Origin: Chryseobacterium phocaeense
Lineage (GTDB): Bacteria > Bacteroidota > Bacteroidia > Flavobacteriales > Weeksellaceae
Assembly (NCBI RefSeq): GCF_900169075.1
Contig: NZ_LT827015.1
Span: 2,496,158 to 2,560,157 of the forward strand
Reading direction: 5' to 3'
Length of the DNA: 64,000 nt
Within the stretch, counting starts at the first letter, position 1, and each line of letters opens with the position of its first letter. A program made the translations under genes and the position numbers. The notes under the pieces were generated by a model, which ran no database searches, had not been told where the DNA came from, and was given only the letters and a program-made list of their open reading frames with translations. Shown here piece after piece: positions 33,874 to 41,833 of the stretch.

Positions 33874-34890
33874 ATGAAACATACTTCAGACAGCCGGTCT
33901 TATGACCTGGCCGGACTTTATACATTATCACTCCGTCTCGTGATCGGATGGACTTATTTTTCAGCGTTCTGGCGCAGACTTATCCTCGAAAACAAACTGG
34001 ATCCGGAAGAAGCCGGATATATTGGAGAAAAATTCAATCACTTTTTACCCAATGCTTTAGGCATTAAACCTATTATTGAATATCTGGTGACCCATCCCGA
34101 TGCTTTACAAACCTCAATGATGGTTTTTACAATCATAGAAGCCATAGTAGGACTTCTTATCATTCTCGGGCTGATGACAAGGCTTATGAGCATCGGAATT
34201 TTCAGTCTTGCTCTGGGAATCCTGCTGGGTTCCGGCTGGATCGGGACTACCTGCCTTGATGAATGGCAGATAGGCGTTCTAGGAATTGCCGGAGGATTTG
34301 TTTTGTTCCTCACCGGAAGCGGCCCTTTTTCTGTGGATCATTATTTTATGAAGAAAAATAAAAGCTTCACCAATACAAAATGGTTCTTGTGGCTGGGCTC
34401 CGGCATCCTTCCCTTATCAAAACCAAAAATAGTTGTACTTGCCGGTTCGGTATTTATTTTCGGACTGACACTGTATACTAACCAATATTTTCACGGCGGG
34501 GTCTGGGGAACACTTCATAACAAATCCGTAAAACCAAAAGTGGAGATTTCCAATGTTTCTCTCAACGGCTCAGATCTGAAATTTGAGGTGTACAGGACAC
34601 AGGGGGCAGATGTCTACGGATCTTTTCTGATCGGCATTCATGTCCTTGATCAGGATGGAAATATAATGAAAGAATTTAATCATCAGGAGCTTTCGGAATT
34701 CCCGAAAGAAAATATCCGCAATCATTATGTGGCCCAAGTAAAACCCGGGAAACACAGCCTGATTATTCCTTTGGGGGCAAAAGCGGATCTTACTTTAGGT
34801 CTTAATGATATTTCAACTCGAAAAACAGAGATCCGTACAGTGAAACTCATCGATATCAGCGGGATTGAGTGGATTGCGGAGATCAATTGA
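33874..34890 (+). CDS. DoxD-DoxA fusion protein (thiosulfate:quinone oxidoreductase subunit-like)
   Basis: 338 residues. The N-terminal half is a DoxX/DoxD membrane domain with about five helices (SLRLVIGWTYFSAFWRR ... LILGLMTRLMSIGIFSLALGILLGSGWIG ... VLGIAGGFVLFLTGSGPFSVDHYF). A further helix (about 185-203) leads to a C-terminal domain outside the membrane (about 220-338) that matches the DoxA fold (NVSLNGSDLKFEVYRTQG ... VLDQDGNIMKEFNHQEL). In archaea DoxD and DoxA are separate subunits of thiosulfate:quinone oxidoreductase; the Bacteroidota fusion has no proven activity. It ends before a repeat tract and terminator. Confidence 0.85.
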   Translation: MKHTSDSRSYDLAGLYTLSLRLVIGWTYFSAFWRRLILENKLDPEEAGYIGEKFNHFLPNALGIKPIIEYLVTHPDALQTSMMVFTIIEAIVGLLIILGLMTRLMSIGIFSLALGILLGSGWIGTTCLDEWQIGVLGIAGGFVLFLTGSGPFSVDHYFMKKNKSFTNTKWFLWLGSGILPLSKPKIVVLAGSVFIFGLTLYTNQYFHGGVWGTLHNKSVKPKVEISNVSLNGSDLKFEVYRTQGADVYGSFLIGIHVLDQDGNIMKEFNHQELSEFPKENIRNHYVAQVKPGKHSLIIPLGAKADLTLGLNDISTRKTEIRTVKLIDISGIEWIAEIN

Positions 34891-35200
34891 CAACTAACAG
34901 AGTTAACATTCTATCTCTCGCGGATTTTGCAGATTATGCAGATTTTTATACATAAAGATCTGCTTTATCTGCGCAATCTGCGGGAAATAAAAAATATATT
35001 TCATCTTATCAGGTTTTATATGACAGATGCTTCGTGAACCTTCGTTCGCAGATCATTCATCTGTGCTCAGCATGACAACGTTAAGACACCATGTTTTTAG
35101 ATTATTTTTAATAATAAGATTAGTATTAGAAATGTCATGCTGAACACAGTCGAAGTATTTTTCATCAAAACCAGTATTACAGCGATCTTCATTCAACAAA
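34891..35200. repeat. Repeat-rich gap with CGCAGATT hairpin and inverted CATGCTGA element
   Basis: Within the 355-base gap, 34917-34985 is a CGCGGATTTTGCAGATTATG / ATCTGCGCAATCTGCGGG hairpin of the same family as 5948-5994. CTGTGCTCAGCATGACA (35061-35077) and TGTCATGCTGAACACAG (35133-35149) are inverted repeats matching at 16 of 17 positions, a word common in flavobacterial intergenic DNA. No coding frame. Confidence 0.75.
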
Positions 35201-35227
35201 AAAACCTCCGGAATTTCCGGAGGTTTT
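35201..35227. terminator. Bidirectional terminator between DoxD-DoxA and the efflux operon
   Basis: Perfect 13-bp arms AAAACCTCCGGAA / TTCCGGAGGTTTT with a one-base loop (a wider loop in practice), A-rich on one side and T-rich on the other. It serves both the DoxD-DoxA gene and the minus-strand transporter gene. Confidence 0.85.
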
Positions 35228-35245
35228 ATAGTATTCATATAGACT

Positions 35246-36820
35246 TTAGTGTACCCCACTTAAATCTATTTTTTCTTTGCTTTTTCTTTCTTTAATGAAA
35301 AGAATAAACGGTATACAAACAAGGAATACCACGCCCAGATAAAGGAAGACATCCATATACGAAAGTACGGTGGCTTGTTTGGTTACAGACATATCCAGCA
35401 TTTTATATGCTGCGTTCATCGCTGCATCGGGAGTCATTCCTTTGGCAACAAAACTGGCTTTTAGACCATTCAGACGCTGCTGTACTTCAAAGCTGTTTTC
35501 ATCGAGGTGGGAAATCAGGTTGAGCCTGTATTTCTGACCTGCATTGGCAATAAATGTAGTAATCGCTGCAATCCCGAATGAACCTCCCAACTGTCTCATC
35601 ATCCCTGTGAATGCTGCCCCCTGCCCAATTTCCTGCCCTTTCAGTGTACTTAACGACAGTGAAGTGATCGGGATAAACAGAAGTCCGAGACCAGCTCCCC
35701 TCACAATCAGCATCCAGAAAAAGGCATCTTTACCGGTATCCGGTGTCAGGATTTTATATCCCCAGAAGCTGTAGACGAAGAAGATAAACAGTCCCAAAGA
35801 AACCAGAATCTGCTGTTTGGCTCCTTTTGAAAGCAGTCTTCCGATAATCGGCATCATAAAAGCGGTGGTGAGTGCAGCAGGAATCATCAATGCTCCCGAC
35901 TGCAGGGCCGTCCACCCCAAAATACTCTGTGTATAAAGCGGAACGATGAATGTAGACCCATACAGCCCAAATCCTAAAACAAACGACATCACCGTTCCGA
36001 TTCTTAAGTTTCCGTTTTTCAGTACCCTGAGTTCCACGATAGGATATTTGAAGGTGAGCTCCCTCCAGAGGAAAAGGATAAATCCTAATATGGCCGATAC
36101 GGTGAAGGTTACAATCATTCCGCTTTCAAACCAGTCTTCCTCATGCCCTCTTTCCAGAATAAACTGTAAAGATCCCACGGTAACCGCCAGTAAAGCAATT
36201 CCTATCCAGTCTACATCTGAAACCTTTCGTTTTTCTGCATATTTCGGGCTTTTTACAAACTGTAAAGTCATCAGCGTGGCTGCAATTCCAATCGGAATAT
36301 TAATGTAAAAAATATACGGCCAGCTGAAATTATCTACAATATATCCTCCCAAAGGCGGACCCAAAGTAGGACCGATAATGACTCCCAAACCATAAATAGC
36401 CTGCGCCATACTCCTCTTCTCAATAGGGTAAGATTCTGTAATAATAGTCTGTGAGGTTACCAAAAGCGCTCCCCCGCCTATCCCCTGCATCAGTCTGAAA
36501 AATACGAGTTCCCAGATATTGGTGGCATTTCCGCATAAAAAGGAAAATACCGTAAATATAATAATGGAAGCTGCAAAGTAATTTCTACGTCCGAACTGCT
36601 GAGACAGCCAGCTCGTCATCGGCACAATGATCACGTTACCTATGGCATACGCTGTGATCACCCAGCCTACTTCAGAAAGTGTGGCTCCAAGATTCCCCTT
36701 CATCTCATTCAGGGCAACATTCACAATCGTGGAGTCCACAATTTCAAGCAGAGCACAGAGGATTGCCGTGATCGTAATGATCACTCTCCGGGCTCCATAT
36801 TCTACTAATGATTCTTGCAT
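35246..36820 (-). CDS. emrB: DHA2-family multidrug efflux transporter (EmrB-like)
   Basis: 524 residues with about 14 membrane helices, the DHA2 class of the major facilitator superfamily. Hallmarks: LEIVDSTIVNVALNEMKGNLG in helix 1, WVITAYAIGNVIIVP, the motif-A region SWLSQQFGRRNYF, and motif C GLGVIIGPTLGPPLGGYI. Proton-driven export of drugs or other hydrophobic molecules through the periplasm and outer membrane with the EmrA and TolC partners encoded upstream. Substrate is unknown. The 201-base gap to emrA contains a repeat but no strong terminator. Confidence 0.93.
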   Translation of the reverse strand: MQESLVEYGARRVIITITAILCALLEIVDSTIVNVALNEMKGNLGATLSEVGWVITAYAIGNVIIVPMTSWLSQQFGRRNYFAASIIIFTVFSFLCGNATNIWELVFFRLMQGIGGGALLVTSQTIITESYPIEKRSMAQAIYGLGVIIGPTLGPPLGGYIVDNFSWPYIFYINIPIGIAATLMTLQFVKSPKYAEKRKVSDVDWIGIALLAVTVGSLQFILERGHEEDWFESGMIVTFTVSAILGFILFLWRELTFKYPIVELRVLKNGNLRIGTVMSFVLGFGLYGSTFIVPLYTQSILGWTALQSGALMIPAALTTAFMMPIIGRLLSKGAKQQILVSLGLFIFFVYSFWGYKILTPDTGKDAFFWMLIVRGAGLGLLFIPITSLSLSTLKGQEIGQGAAFTGMMRQLGGSFGIAAITTFIANAGQKYRLNLISHLDENSFEVQQRLNGLKASFVAKGMTPDAAMNAAYKMLDMSVTKQATVLSYMDVFLYLGVVFLVCIPFILFIKERKSKEKIDLSGVH

Positions 36821-36864
36821 AGTTTTAATGTTTGTATGAATGTAAAATGTAGCATGTATTCATG

Positions 36865-37010
36865 ATTTAAGTTTTGGCTAAAGCCAATGGAAATGAATTT
36901 GATTGATGTAAGCGGGCTAAAACCCGCCCCTATTGAATCTTCAAATCTTTAAATTTTTTAATTTTTAAATCTTTGAATCTTTCAATAAATCACAAATACA
37001 TTTTACATCA
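36865..37010. repeat. Paired-hairpin repeat and AAATCTTT tract between emrA and emrB
   Basis: Two hairpins, TTGGCT-AA-AGCCAA (36874-36887) and GCGGGCTAAAACCCGC (36912-36927), lie 24 bases apart, followed by imperfect AAATCTTTGAATCTTT words (36938-36985). The pair has the look of a REP-like element. It lies inside a likely operon, so it could tune emrB expression by stabilising or attenuating the transcript. Confidence 0.65.
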
Positions 37011-37021
37011 ATACACCAATA

Positions 37022-38131
37022 CTATTTCAAAGATACCTCTGCCTTCACGTTCATTCCTGTTCTCAGTCTTTTTGCAATATTCTTATCCAGATTTACAAAA
37101 TCGATCTTTACAGGAAGTCTCTGTACTACTTTAACGAAGTTACCACTGGCATTATCCGGAGGCAGGATTGAGAAGGTAGCTCCTGTAGCAGGAGAGAATG
37201 AGCTTACCACTCCATTGAATTCCTGATCAGGAAAAGCATCGATCTCAATTTTCACTTTCTGGCCTTCCACCATTTTATCTACCTGTGTTTCCTTAAAGTT
37301 GGCCACTACCCATTTCTGGTCGTTCTTAACCAAAGCAAAAAGCTGTGATCCGGCCTGCAGGTATTGTCCTGCCTGAGTAGAAACTTTTCCTACGTATCCG
37401 TCTTCAGGAGCCAAAATTACAGTGTATGAAAGGTTTAATTTTGCATTTTCCACATCCACTTCACGCTGTTTTGCTACTGAACCTGCCACGCTGATCTGCT
37501 GAGAGCTCGCTGCGGTTTGGGAAGAAGCTATGGTAGTTTGCTGGGCAATCTGGTTTCTCTGGTCGACCAGAACCTGAAGCTGTCTGTCTGCCGATTGTTT
37601 CGCCGCCAGAGCCTGTTCGTACTGCTGTTCCGTGATAGAATGGTCTTTTACAAGTACAGAATATCTTTTCAGATCCTGAGCAGTTTTCCAAACGTTTACT
37701 TTCGCTGCTTCTATCTGTGCGTTGGCTGTAGTTACCGCTGCTTCGGAAGAACTGATATTTTTTGATGTAGCAGTAGTAGTTGCTTCTGCATTTGAAATAT
37801 TGCTTTTAGCTGTTGAAAGCGCTGCCTGAGCCTGTTCAAGGGCCATTTTCTGATCTCTGTTATCAAGAATAACCAAAGTATCACCTTTTTTTACAAATTG
37901 ATTATCTTTCACTTTCACTTCTGCTACATATCCGGAAATCTTGGAAATTACCGGTGCCATATTGGATGAAATCTGTGCATCATCTGTTTCCTCATGATAC
38001 TGCCCGTAAGTAAAAGCTCTGTATCCGTAGATTCCCCCGCCGATAACTACGGCAGCTAAAATGAGCGGAAAAACTAAACTTTTTTTCTTTTTAGGTTCAA
38101 GTTCAACGGTTGGTTTATTATTATTTTCCAT
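37022..38131 (-). CDS. emrA: HlyD-family membrane fusion protein (EmrA-like)
   Basis: 369 residues. One N-terminal membrane helix (about residues 15-32, LVFPLILAAVVIGGGIYGY), a biotinyl-lipoyl split domain (GYVAEVKVKDNQFVKKGDTLVILD and APEDGYVGKVSTQAGQYLQAGSQLF), a long coiled-coil hairpin (about 95-225, Ala/Gln/Ser/Thr-rich) and a beta-barrel end. It links the inner-membrane pump to TolC across the periplasm. It is 16 bases after tolC and 201 bases before emrB, in the same direction. Confidence 0.92.
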   Translation of the reverse strand: MENNNKPTVELEPKKKKSLVFPLILAAVVIGGGIYGYRAFTYGQYHEETDDAQISSNMAPVISKISGYVAEVKVKDNQFVKKGDTLVILDNRDQKMALEQAQAALSTAKSNISNAEATTTATSKNISSSEAAVTTANAQIEAAKVNVWKTAQDLKRYSVLVKDHSITEQQYEQALAAKQSADRQLQVLVDQRNQIAQQTTIASSQTAASSQQISVAGSVAKQREVDVENAKLNLSYTVILAPEDGYVGKVSTQAGQYLQAGSQLFALVKNDQKWVVANFKETQVDKMVEGQKVKIEIDAFPDQEFNGVVSSFSPATGATFSILPPDNASGNFVKVVQRLPVKIDFVNLDKNIAKRLRTGMNVKAEVSLK

Positions 38132-38147
38132 TTTGGTCTGAGTCTGA

Positions 38148-39464
38148 TTATTTTATTGTTAAAGTCCCTGTTGTCTGTAATAGTTTTCTGTAAGCCAATG
38201 CGGCATCTGCTTTTGCATTAATAACTCCTACGTTTGATGAGATCTGAGCGGCGTCTGCATCCAGAAGTTCAGTCATGGTTGCAAGGCCGTTATCATATTT
38301 ATTCTTGGTGATCCTGTAGTTTTCATTGGCCTGCTCAGCAGCTTTTTCATACACTGCGATTCTCTTTTTAGAGTAATCCGTATTCTGATATTCTCTGTTG
38401 ACGTCAAGCTTGATGTTGTCATTCAGCAATTCATCGTTGGCTGCCAATTGTTTTTCTCTCGCCTGGGATTGTCTTAATGAAGAATTTTCTTTCCAGATAT
38501 TGGATAAATTATAGGAAACTCCAACGCCTACATTGACAGCGTTGTAAACGGTAAGAAACTTTGGAATGTCTGCTGCCACATAACCTCCGGTAAATGCTAT
38601 TGAAGGAAGGTTTTCAGCTTTCGCAGATTTTGTTCCCAAAGCTGCTGCTTTACGTTGCTGTGCCAAAGCCTGAAGATCTTTTCGGTTTTCCTTAGCTTCG
38701 TTAACGTAATAATCCACTGTCTTTACGTCTGAGCCTTCATCAATATAATTCTGGTCTACTTCAATTTCAGTCGTTTCAGGAATTCCCAGCAGAAGATCCA
38801 TATTGATATTGGCAATATTGTAATTGTTTTTGGCTTCCAGCAGCTGAAGTTCAATATTTGAAGTCTGAAGGTTAGCCTTTAAACGGTCATTTCTTGCGAT
38901 CACTCCATTGTTTTCAAGTTTTAAGAAGGTTTCATCCCTCTTTTGGGAAGCGGTCAGGTTTTCTTCCAGAACTTTGATGGACTGGTTGGCTTTAAATAAA
39001 TTGTTATAAGCCTGGGCAACGTTATAAGCAATGGCTATTTTATCATTTTCAGTGCTTAGTTTTGAGGCTTCCACCAGATACTTTGCAGACTGGATCGCAT
39101 ATTTTATTTTACCTCCGCTATAAATCGGGACGCTTAAATTCACTGATCCGTAGGCCACCTGATGAACTTCCGGGCTTCCTGCTCCTCCGGAACCTGTTGA
39201 AATCTTAAGATCAACCGTTGGTTTGGTAGGAAGATACATATAACTTCCCGAAACTTTCAATTCCGGAAGCTGTCTGTTTTTGGCTTCCAAAAGATCGGCC
39301 GTTGCTTCTTCTATTTTCGCGGCATCGATCTTAAGGTTTTTGCTGTTCTGGATTCCCAGCTGCACGGCTTCATCGAGCGTGAGCTGTTTCTTCTCCTGAG
39401 CATGAATGGCCGCCATTCCCATCAACAGGGATAATGCCAGCACCGAGTTATTTATTCTCTTCAT
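38148..39464 (-). CDS. TolC-family outer-membrane efflux channel
   Basis: 438 residues. A signal peptide (about residues 1-22, ending AIHAQ) precedes the tandem outer membrane efflux protein repeats (LTLDEAVQLGIQNSKNLKIDAAKIEEA ... AYGSVNLSVPIYSGGKIKYAI; GVSYNLSNIWKENSSLRQSQAREKQ). It forms the trimeric outer-membrane tunnel of the efflux pump. Its ATG lies inside the end of tetR (17-base overlap), indicating tight co-translation. Confidence 0.92.
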   Translation of the reverse strand: MKRINNSVLALSLLMGMAAIHAQEKKQLTLDEAVQLGIQNSKNLKIDAAKIEEATADLLEAKNRQLPELKVSGSYMYLPTKPTVDLKISTGSGGAGSPEVHQVAYGSVNLSVPIYSGGKIKYAIQSAKYLVEASKLSTENDKIAIAYNVAQAYNNLFKANQSIKVLEENLTASQKRDETFLKLENNGVIARNDRLKANLQTSNIELQLLEAKNNYNIANINMDLLLGIPETTEIEVDQNYIDEGSDVKTVDYYVNEAKENRKDLQALAQQRKAAALGTKSAKAENLPSIAFTGGYVAADIPKFLTVYNAVNVGVGVSYNLSNIWKENSSLRQSQAREKQLAANDELLNDNIKLDVNREYQNTDYSKKRIAVYEKAAEQANENYRITKNKYDNGLATMTELLDADAAQISSNVGVINAKADAALAYRKLLQTTGTLTIK

Positions 39465-40074
39465 AACCTAAAAGGTCTTTTAGTAAATATTTTATATGTA
39501 AATTAAGTTCTGTGTAATATTTTTCATCAAACACTTCATCATCCTCCGGGTCATTGAGGAACTCTTTGTACATTTCTTTTGCATTGGATGCATAGAATAA
39601 AGTTCCGCTAACGGTGGCATGAAGGAGATAAATAGGTGGGTTTTTGGTGAAAATTCCTTTTTTAAGTCCGCTTTCAAGCACCTGGGAATACATAGAGATA
39701 AAGCCCATTTTGGTCTGCTTCAGAAATTCCACGATCTGTGGATTTTCTGTATGAAGCTGCTCACGCTGCATGATTCTGTAAAAACATTTGTGATGTCTTA
39801 CCCTTCCGGAAAACTGGTCAACAATCCTTTCTATCTTCTGCCATTCGTTGATATCTGTTCTTTCCAGAATGTCTTTGGCAAAGAACTGCCCTTCATTCAT
39901 TCTGTACTCTACTAATTTTTCGTATAATTTTTCTTTGGAACCGAAATAGTAAGAAATCATAGAGATGTTTACATTGGCTGCTTTTGAAATTTCCCTGGTG
40001 GAGGTTCCTTCAAACCCTTTTTCAGCAAAAAGCTTTTCTGCAGCAAATAATATATTTTCTTCTTTTGAAACCAT
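39448..40074 (-). CDS. TetR/AcrR family repressor of the efflux operon
   Basis: 208 residues from the Met at 40074. The frame extends 11 residues upstream but that part overlaps the -7 box, so it is not used. The N-terminal helix-turn-helix is clear: ILFAAEKLFAEKGFEGTST, REISKAANVNISMISYYFGSKEKLYEKLV. The C-terminal about 140 residues form the ligand-binding domain. It overlaps tolC by 17 bases and probably represses the tolC-emrA-emrB operon and itself through the palindrome at 40134-40151. Confidence 0.92.
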   Translation of the reverse strand: MVSKEENILFAAEKLFAEKGFEGTSTREISKAANVNISMISYYFGSKEKLYEKLVEYRMNEGQFFAKDILERTDINEWQKIERIVDQFSGRVRHHKCFYRIMQREQLHTENPQIVEFLKQTKMGFISMYSQVLESGLKKGIFTKNPPIYLLHATVSGTLFYASNAKEMYKEFLNDPEDDEVFDEKYYTELNLHIKYLLKDLLGYEENK

Positions 40075-40096
40075 ATCACTTCTATTTTTCAGGGTG

Positions 40097-40127
40097 CAAA
40101 TGTACACAAGATTTCAAACAAATCAAA
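40097..40127 (-). promoter_or_regulatory. Efflux operon promoter (-33 TTTG, -7 TACATTTG)
   Basis: Reading the minus strand, TTTG (plus 40124-40127) and TACATTTG (40097-40104) are separated by exactly 19 bases, the ideal Bacteroidota spacing. The predicted start of transcription is near 40090, 15 or so bases before the tetR start at 40074. Confidence 0.85.
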
Positions 40128-40133
40128 CGATTG

Positions 40134-40151
40134 ATTGATTTTTTAATCAAT
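40134..40151. promoter_or_regulatory. Probable TetR operator palindrome
   Basis: ATTGATT-TTTT-AATCAAT is an exact inverted repeat just upstream of the -33 element. A preceding partial copy (CGATTGATT, from 40128) extends the pattern. Its size and place suit binding by a TetR dimer. Confidence 0.6.
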
Positions 40152-40222
40152 TTTTAATATTTCGTAACATAAGGAGCTGAAAACTAAATATTTTGTAATG
40201 GTAAAATTCACAGAAATTTAAT

Positions 40223-40250
40223 CAAAAAAAATCCGGCCTTACAGCCGGAT
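40223..40250 (-). terminator. Terminator after the S74/T9SS gene
   Basis: On the minus strand ATCCGGC and GCCGGAT pair around a 6-base loop, followed by eight T. It lies 24 bases past the stop. Confidence 0.8.
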
Positions 40251-40273
40251 CCCCTAATAATAAAGCAGAATCT

Positions 40274-41527
40274 TTAGTTGGTAACAATCATCTTTTTTGA
40301 ATCAATTAATTTTCCATCTACCTGAAGATTATAGATATAAGTTCCCGGAGTCAGTGTCCGTGCTGAAACGCTGATCTGTTTTTCCCCTTTTTTCACAGGA
40401 ATGGTCTGAAGCTGTCTTCCTGCCAGATCATAAATTCCAATAGAAACGTTATCACCAGCTGCATTAAACCTGATGACCGTTTCCTGATTAAAAGGATTAG
40501 GAACATTCTGTTCAAGAGAAAATGATGAAGCAGAAATTTCTTTTCCCGGAACCATTTTTGAAGTTACAGGAGCTCCGTTTATTTTAGCTTCCAGTGCTGC
40601 CATTCTTTCCTTAAGATCATTGATTTCTTTTTTCTGATCTTTAAGTTCATTCAGTAACAGCGGAATAAATTCAATATAGTTAAGGGCATAATTTCCTTTT
40701 TCATCTATGCTTACGAGATTGGGAAATTCTTTTTCCACTTCCTGTGCTATAAATCCGAAATGCAGTTTTTGGGTGTTGGTTTTCTTCTCACCCTCCTGAT
40801 TATTTTTGAAAGTATATGAGTAAGATTTGATGTTCATTAAATTAGGAGAAAGCTCTTTCAAAGGCTGAATATTATCTTTTAACCTTTTATCGGAACTTGT
40901 CACAAATGCCTGCGCTCTTACTGTCCCAAAAAGAACATCCAGATCGTAAGTAGATGATGCATCAACCCCAATACCCAATCTTGCCATATAAATTCCATTG
41001 GCACCGCCGGATACTGTTCCAAAACCGGACGGGCTTCCATTACCGCCATTCAAAAAGTTCAGATAGGCTACCCCACGTATAGAGTTAATGCTGGTTCCGT
41101 TTCCGAATGACGGACTTGAATACATGACAAGGCTTGAAGATTTCAGATTACCCAGATTGTCATTGTACATCATTCTGTTTTCATTGGCTGCATTGGAAAG
41201 AGACCTAAGCCCAAAGACACCGCCATAGCTGAGCCAGTTGATCATCACCGGGTCTACCGGTGGAAGTATATTTCCTACCTGATTGTATATTTCTACAATA
41301 TTCGGGGCGTTACTTCCAAACATTCTGTATACATGGTTTATTTTCAAACCTGAAATGCTTGAACCACTGTTGATGTCAAGCCGTGATGTAGGAGCAGTAT
41401 TACCAATTCCTACACTACCTGTGGTTGTAGTAGGCGTTGTGGTTCCTGTCCATACATTCTGGGCAGAAACCGTAAAAGCGGCTGCTGAAAGTAATAACAG
41501 GGATAAAGAAGTCCTGATTTGTTTCAT
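40274..41527 (-). CDS. T9SS client with an intramolecular chaperone (peptidase S74) domain
   Basis: 417 residues. Signal peptide (about 1-22), a VGIGNTAPTSRLDIN fibre-head module (39-53), and a Gly/Ser/Asn-rich stalk. Residues about 209-310 form the S74 endosialidase-type chaperone: SSDKRLKDNI (211-220) carries the Ser-Lys self-cleavage pair, followed by FGFIAQEVEKEFP and a coiled coil (EINDLKERMAALEAKI). A type A sorting domain completes the protein (about 333-417: NVPNPFNQETVIRF ... LAGRQLQTI ... PGTYIYNLQVDGK ... KKMIVTN). S74 domains normally end phage fibres and detach after folding; here the tail needed for T9SS export lies beyond the cut site. Own terminator. Confidence 0.85.
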   Translation of the reverse strand: MKQIRTSLSLLLLSAAAFTVSAQNVWTGTTTPTTTTGSVGIGNTAPTSRLDINSGSSISGLKINHVYRMFGSNAPNIVEIYNQVGNILPPVDPVMINWLSYGGVFGLRSLSNAANENRMMYNDNLGNLKSSSLVMYSSPSFGNGTSINSIRGVAYLNFLNGGNGSPSGFGTVSGGANGIYMARLGIGVDASSTYDLDVLFGTVRAQAFVTSSDKRLKDNIQPLKELSPNLMNIKSYSYTFKNNQEGEKKTNTQKLHFGFIAQEVEKEFPNLVSIDEKGNYALNYIEFIPLLLNELKDQKKEINDLKERMAALEAKINGAPVTSKMVPGKEISASSFSLEQNVPNPFNQETVIRFNAAGDNVSIGIYDLAGRQLQTIPVKKGEKQISVSARTLTPGTYIYNLQVDGKLIDSKKMIVTN

Positions 41528-41786
41528 AATATATTAGTTTAATGTGTTGGTCAAATGGTTATCGGTATTTTACCCTTGATAAATATAGCGATCTCCTAAA
41601 TGCCTTACCATAACCAATAAGCAAGTGTATACAATTCACCGGTAAATGAAACAATTTGGAAATTAAGTGTAAAAAAGGTCTATGTTGTTACTGCTGATTA
41701 CGCTTGTTCAGTTGATATCCTTGTCAAGGTTCTAAACCTTGACAAGGATTGGTCCGTTTCAACCTTCCCAACCAGTCATTATTAAA
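41528..41786. other. Gap with a long perfect hairpin
   Basis: Within the 306-base gap a 15-bp perfect palindrome lies at 41717-41749: ATCCTTGTCAAGGTT, loop CTA, AACCTTGACAAGGAT. It has no T run on either strand, so it is more likely a repeat element than a terminator. No coding frame was seen. Confidence 0.65.
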
Positions 41787-41815
41787 CAAAAAAAATCCGG
41801 AACTGCTCCGGATTT
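41787..41815 (-). terminator. Terminator after the polymerase III delta' gene
   Basis: AAATCCGGA (41793-41801) and TCCGGATTT (41807-41815) pair around a 5-base loop. The A-run upstream (41787-41795) is a T-run on the minus strand. Confidence 0.8.
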
Positions 41816-41833
41816 AATATTTAATAAAATTTT

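Noticed and set aside
40075..40107. Upstream extension of the TetR protein
   Set aside because: Lies within the promoter -7 element; the HTH begins right after the Met at 40074.
40274..41527. Prophage tail-fibre gene
   Set aside because: The S74 domain is phage-like, but a signal peptide and sorting tail are present and no other phage genes are nearby.
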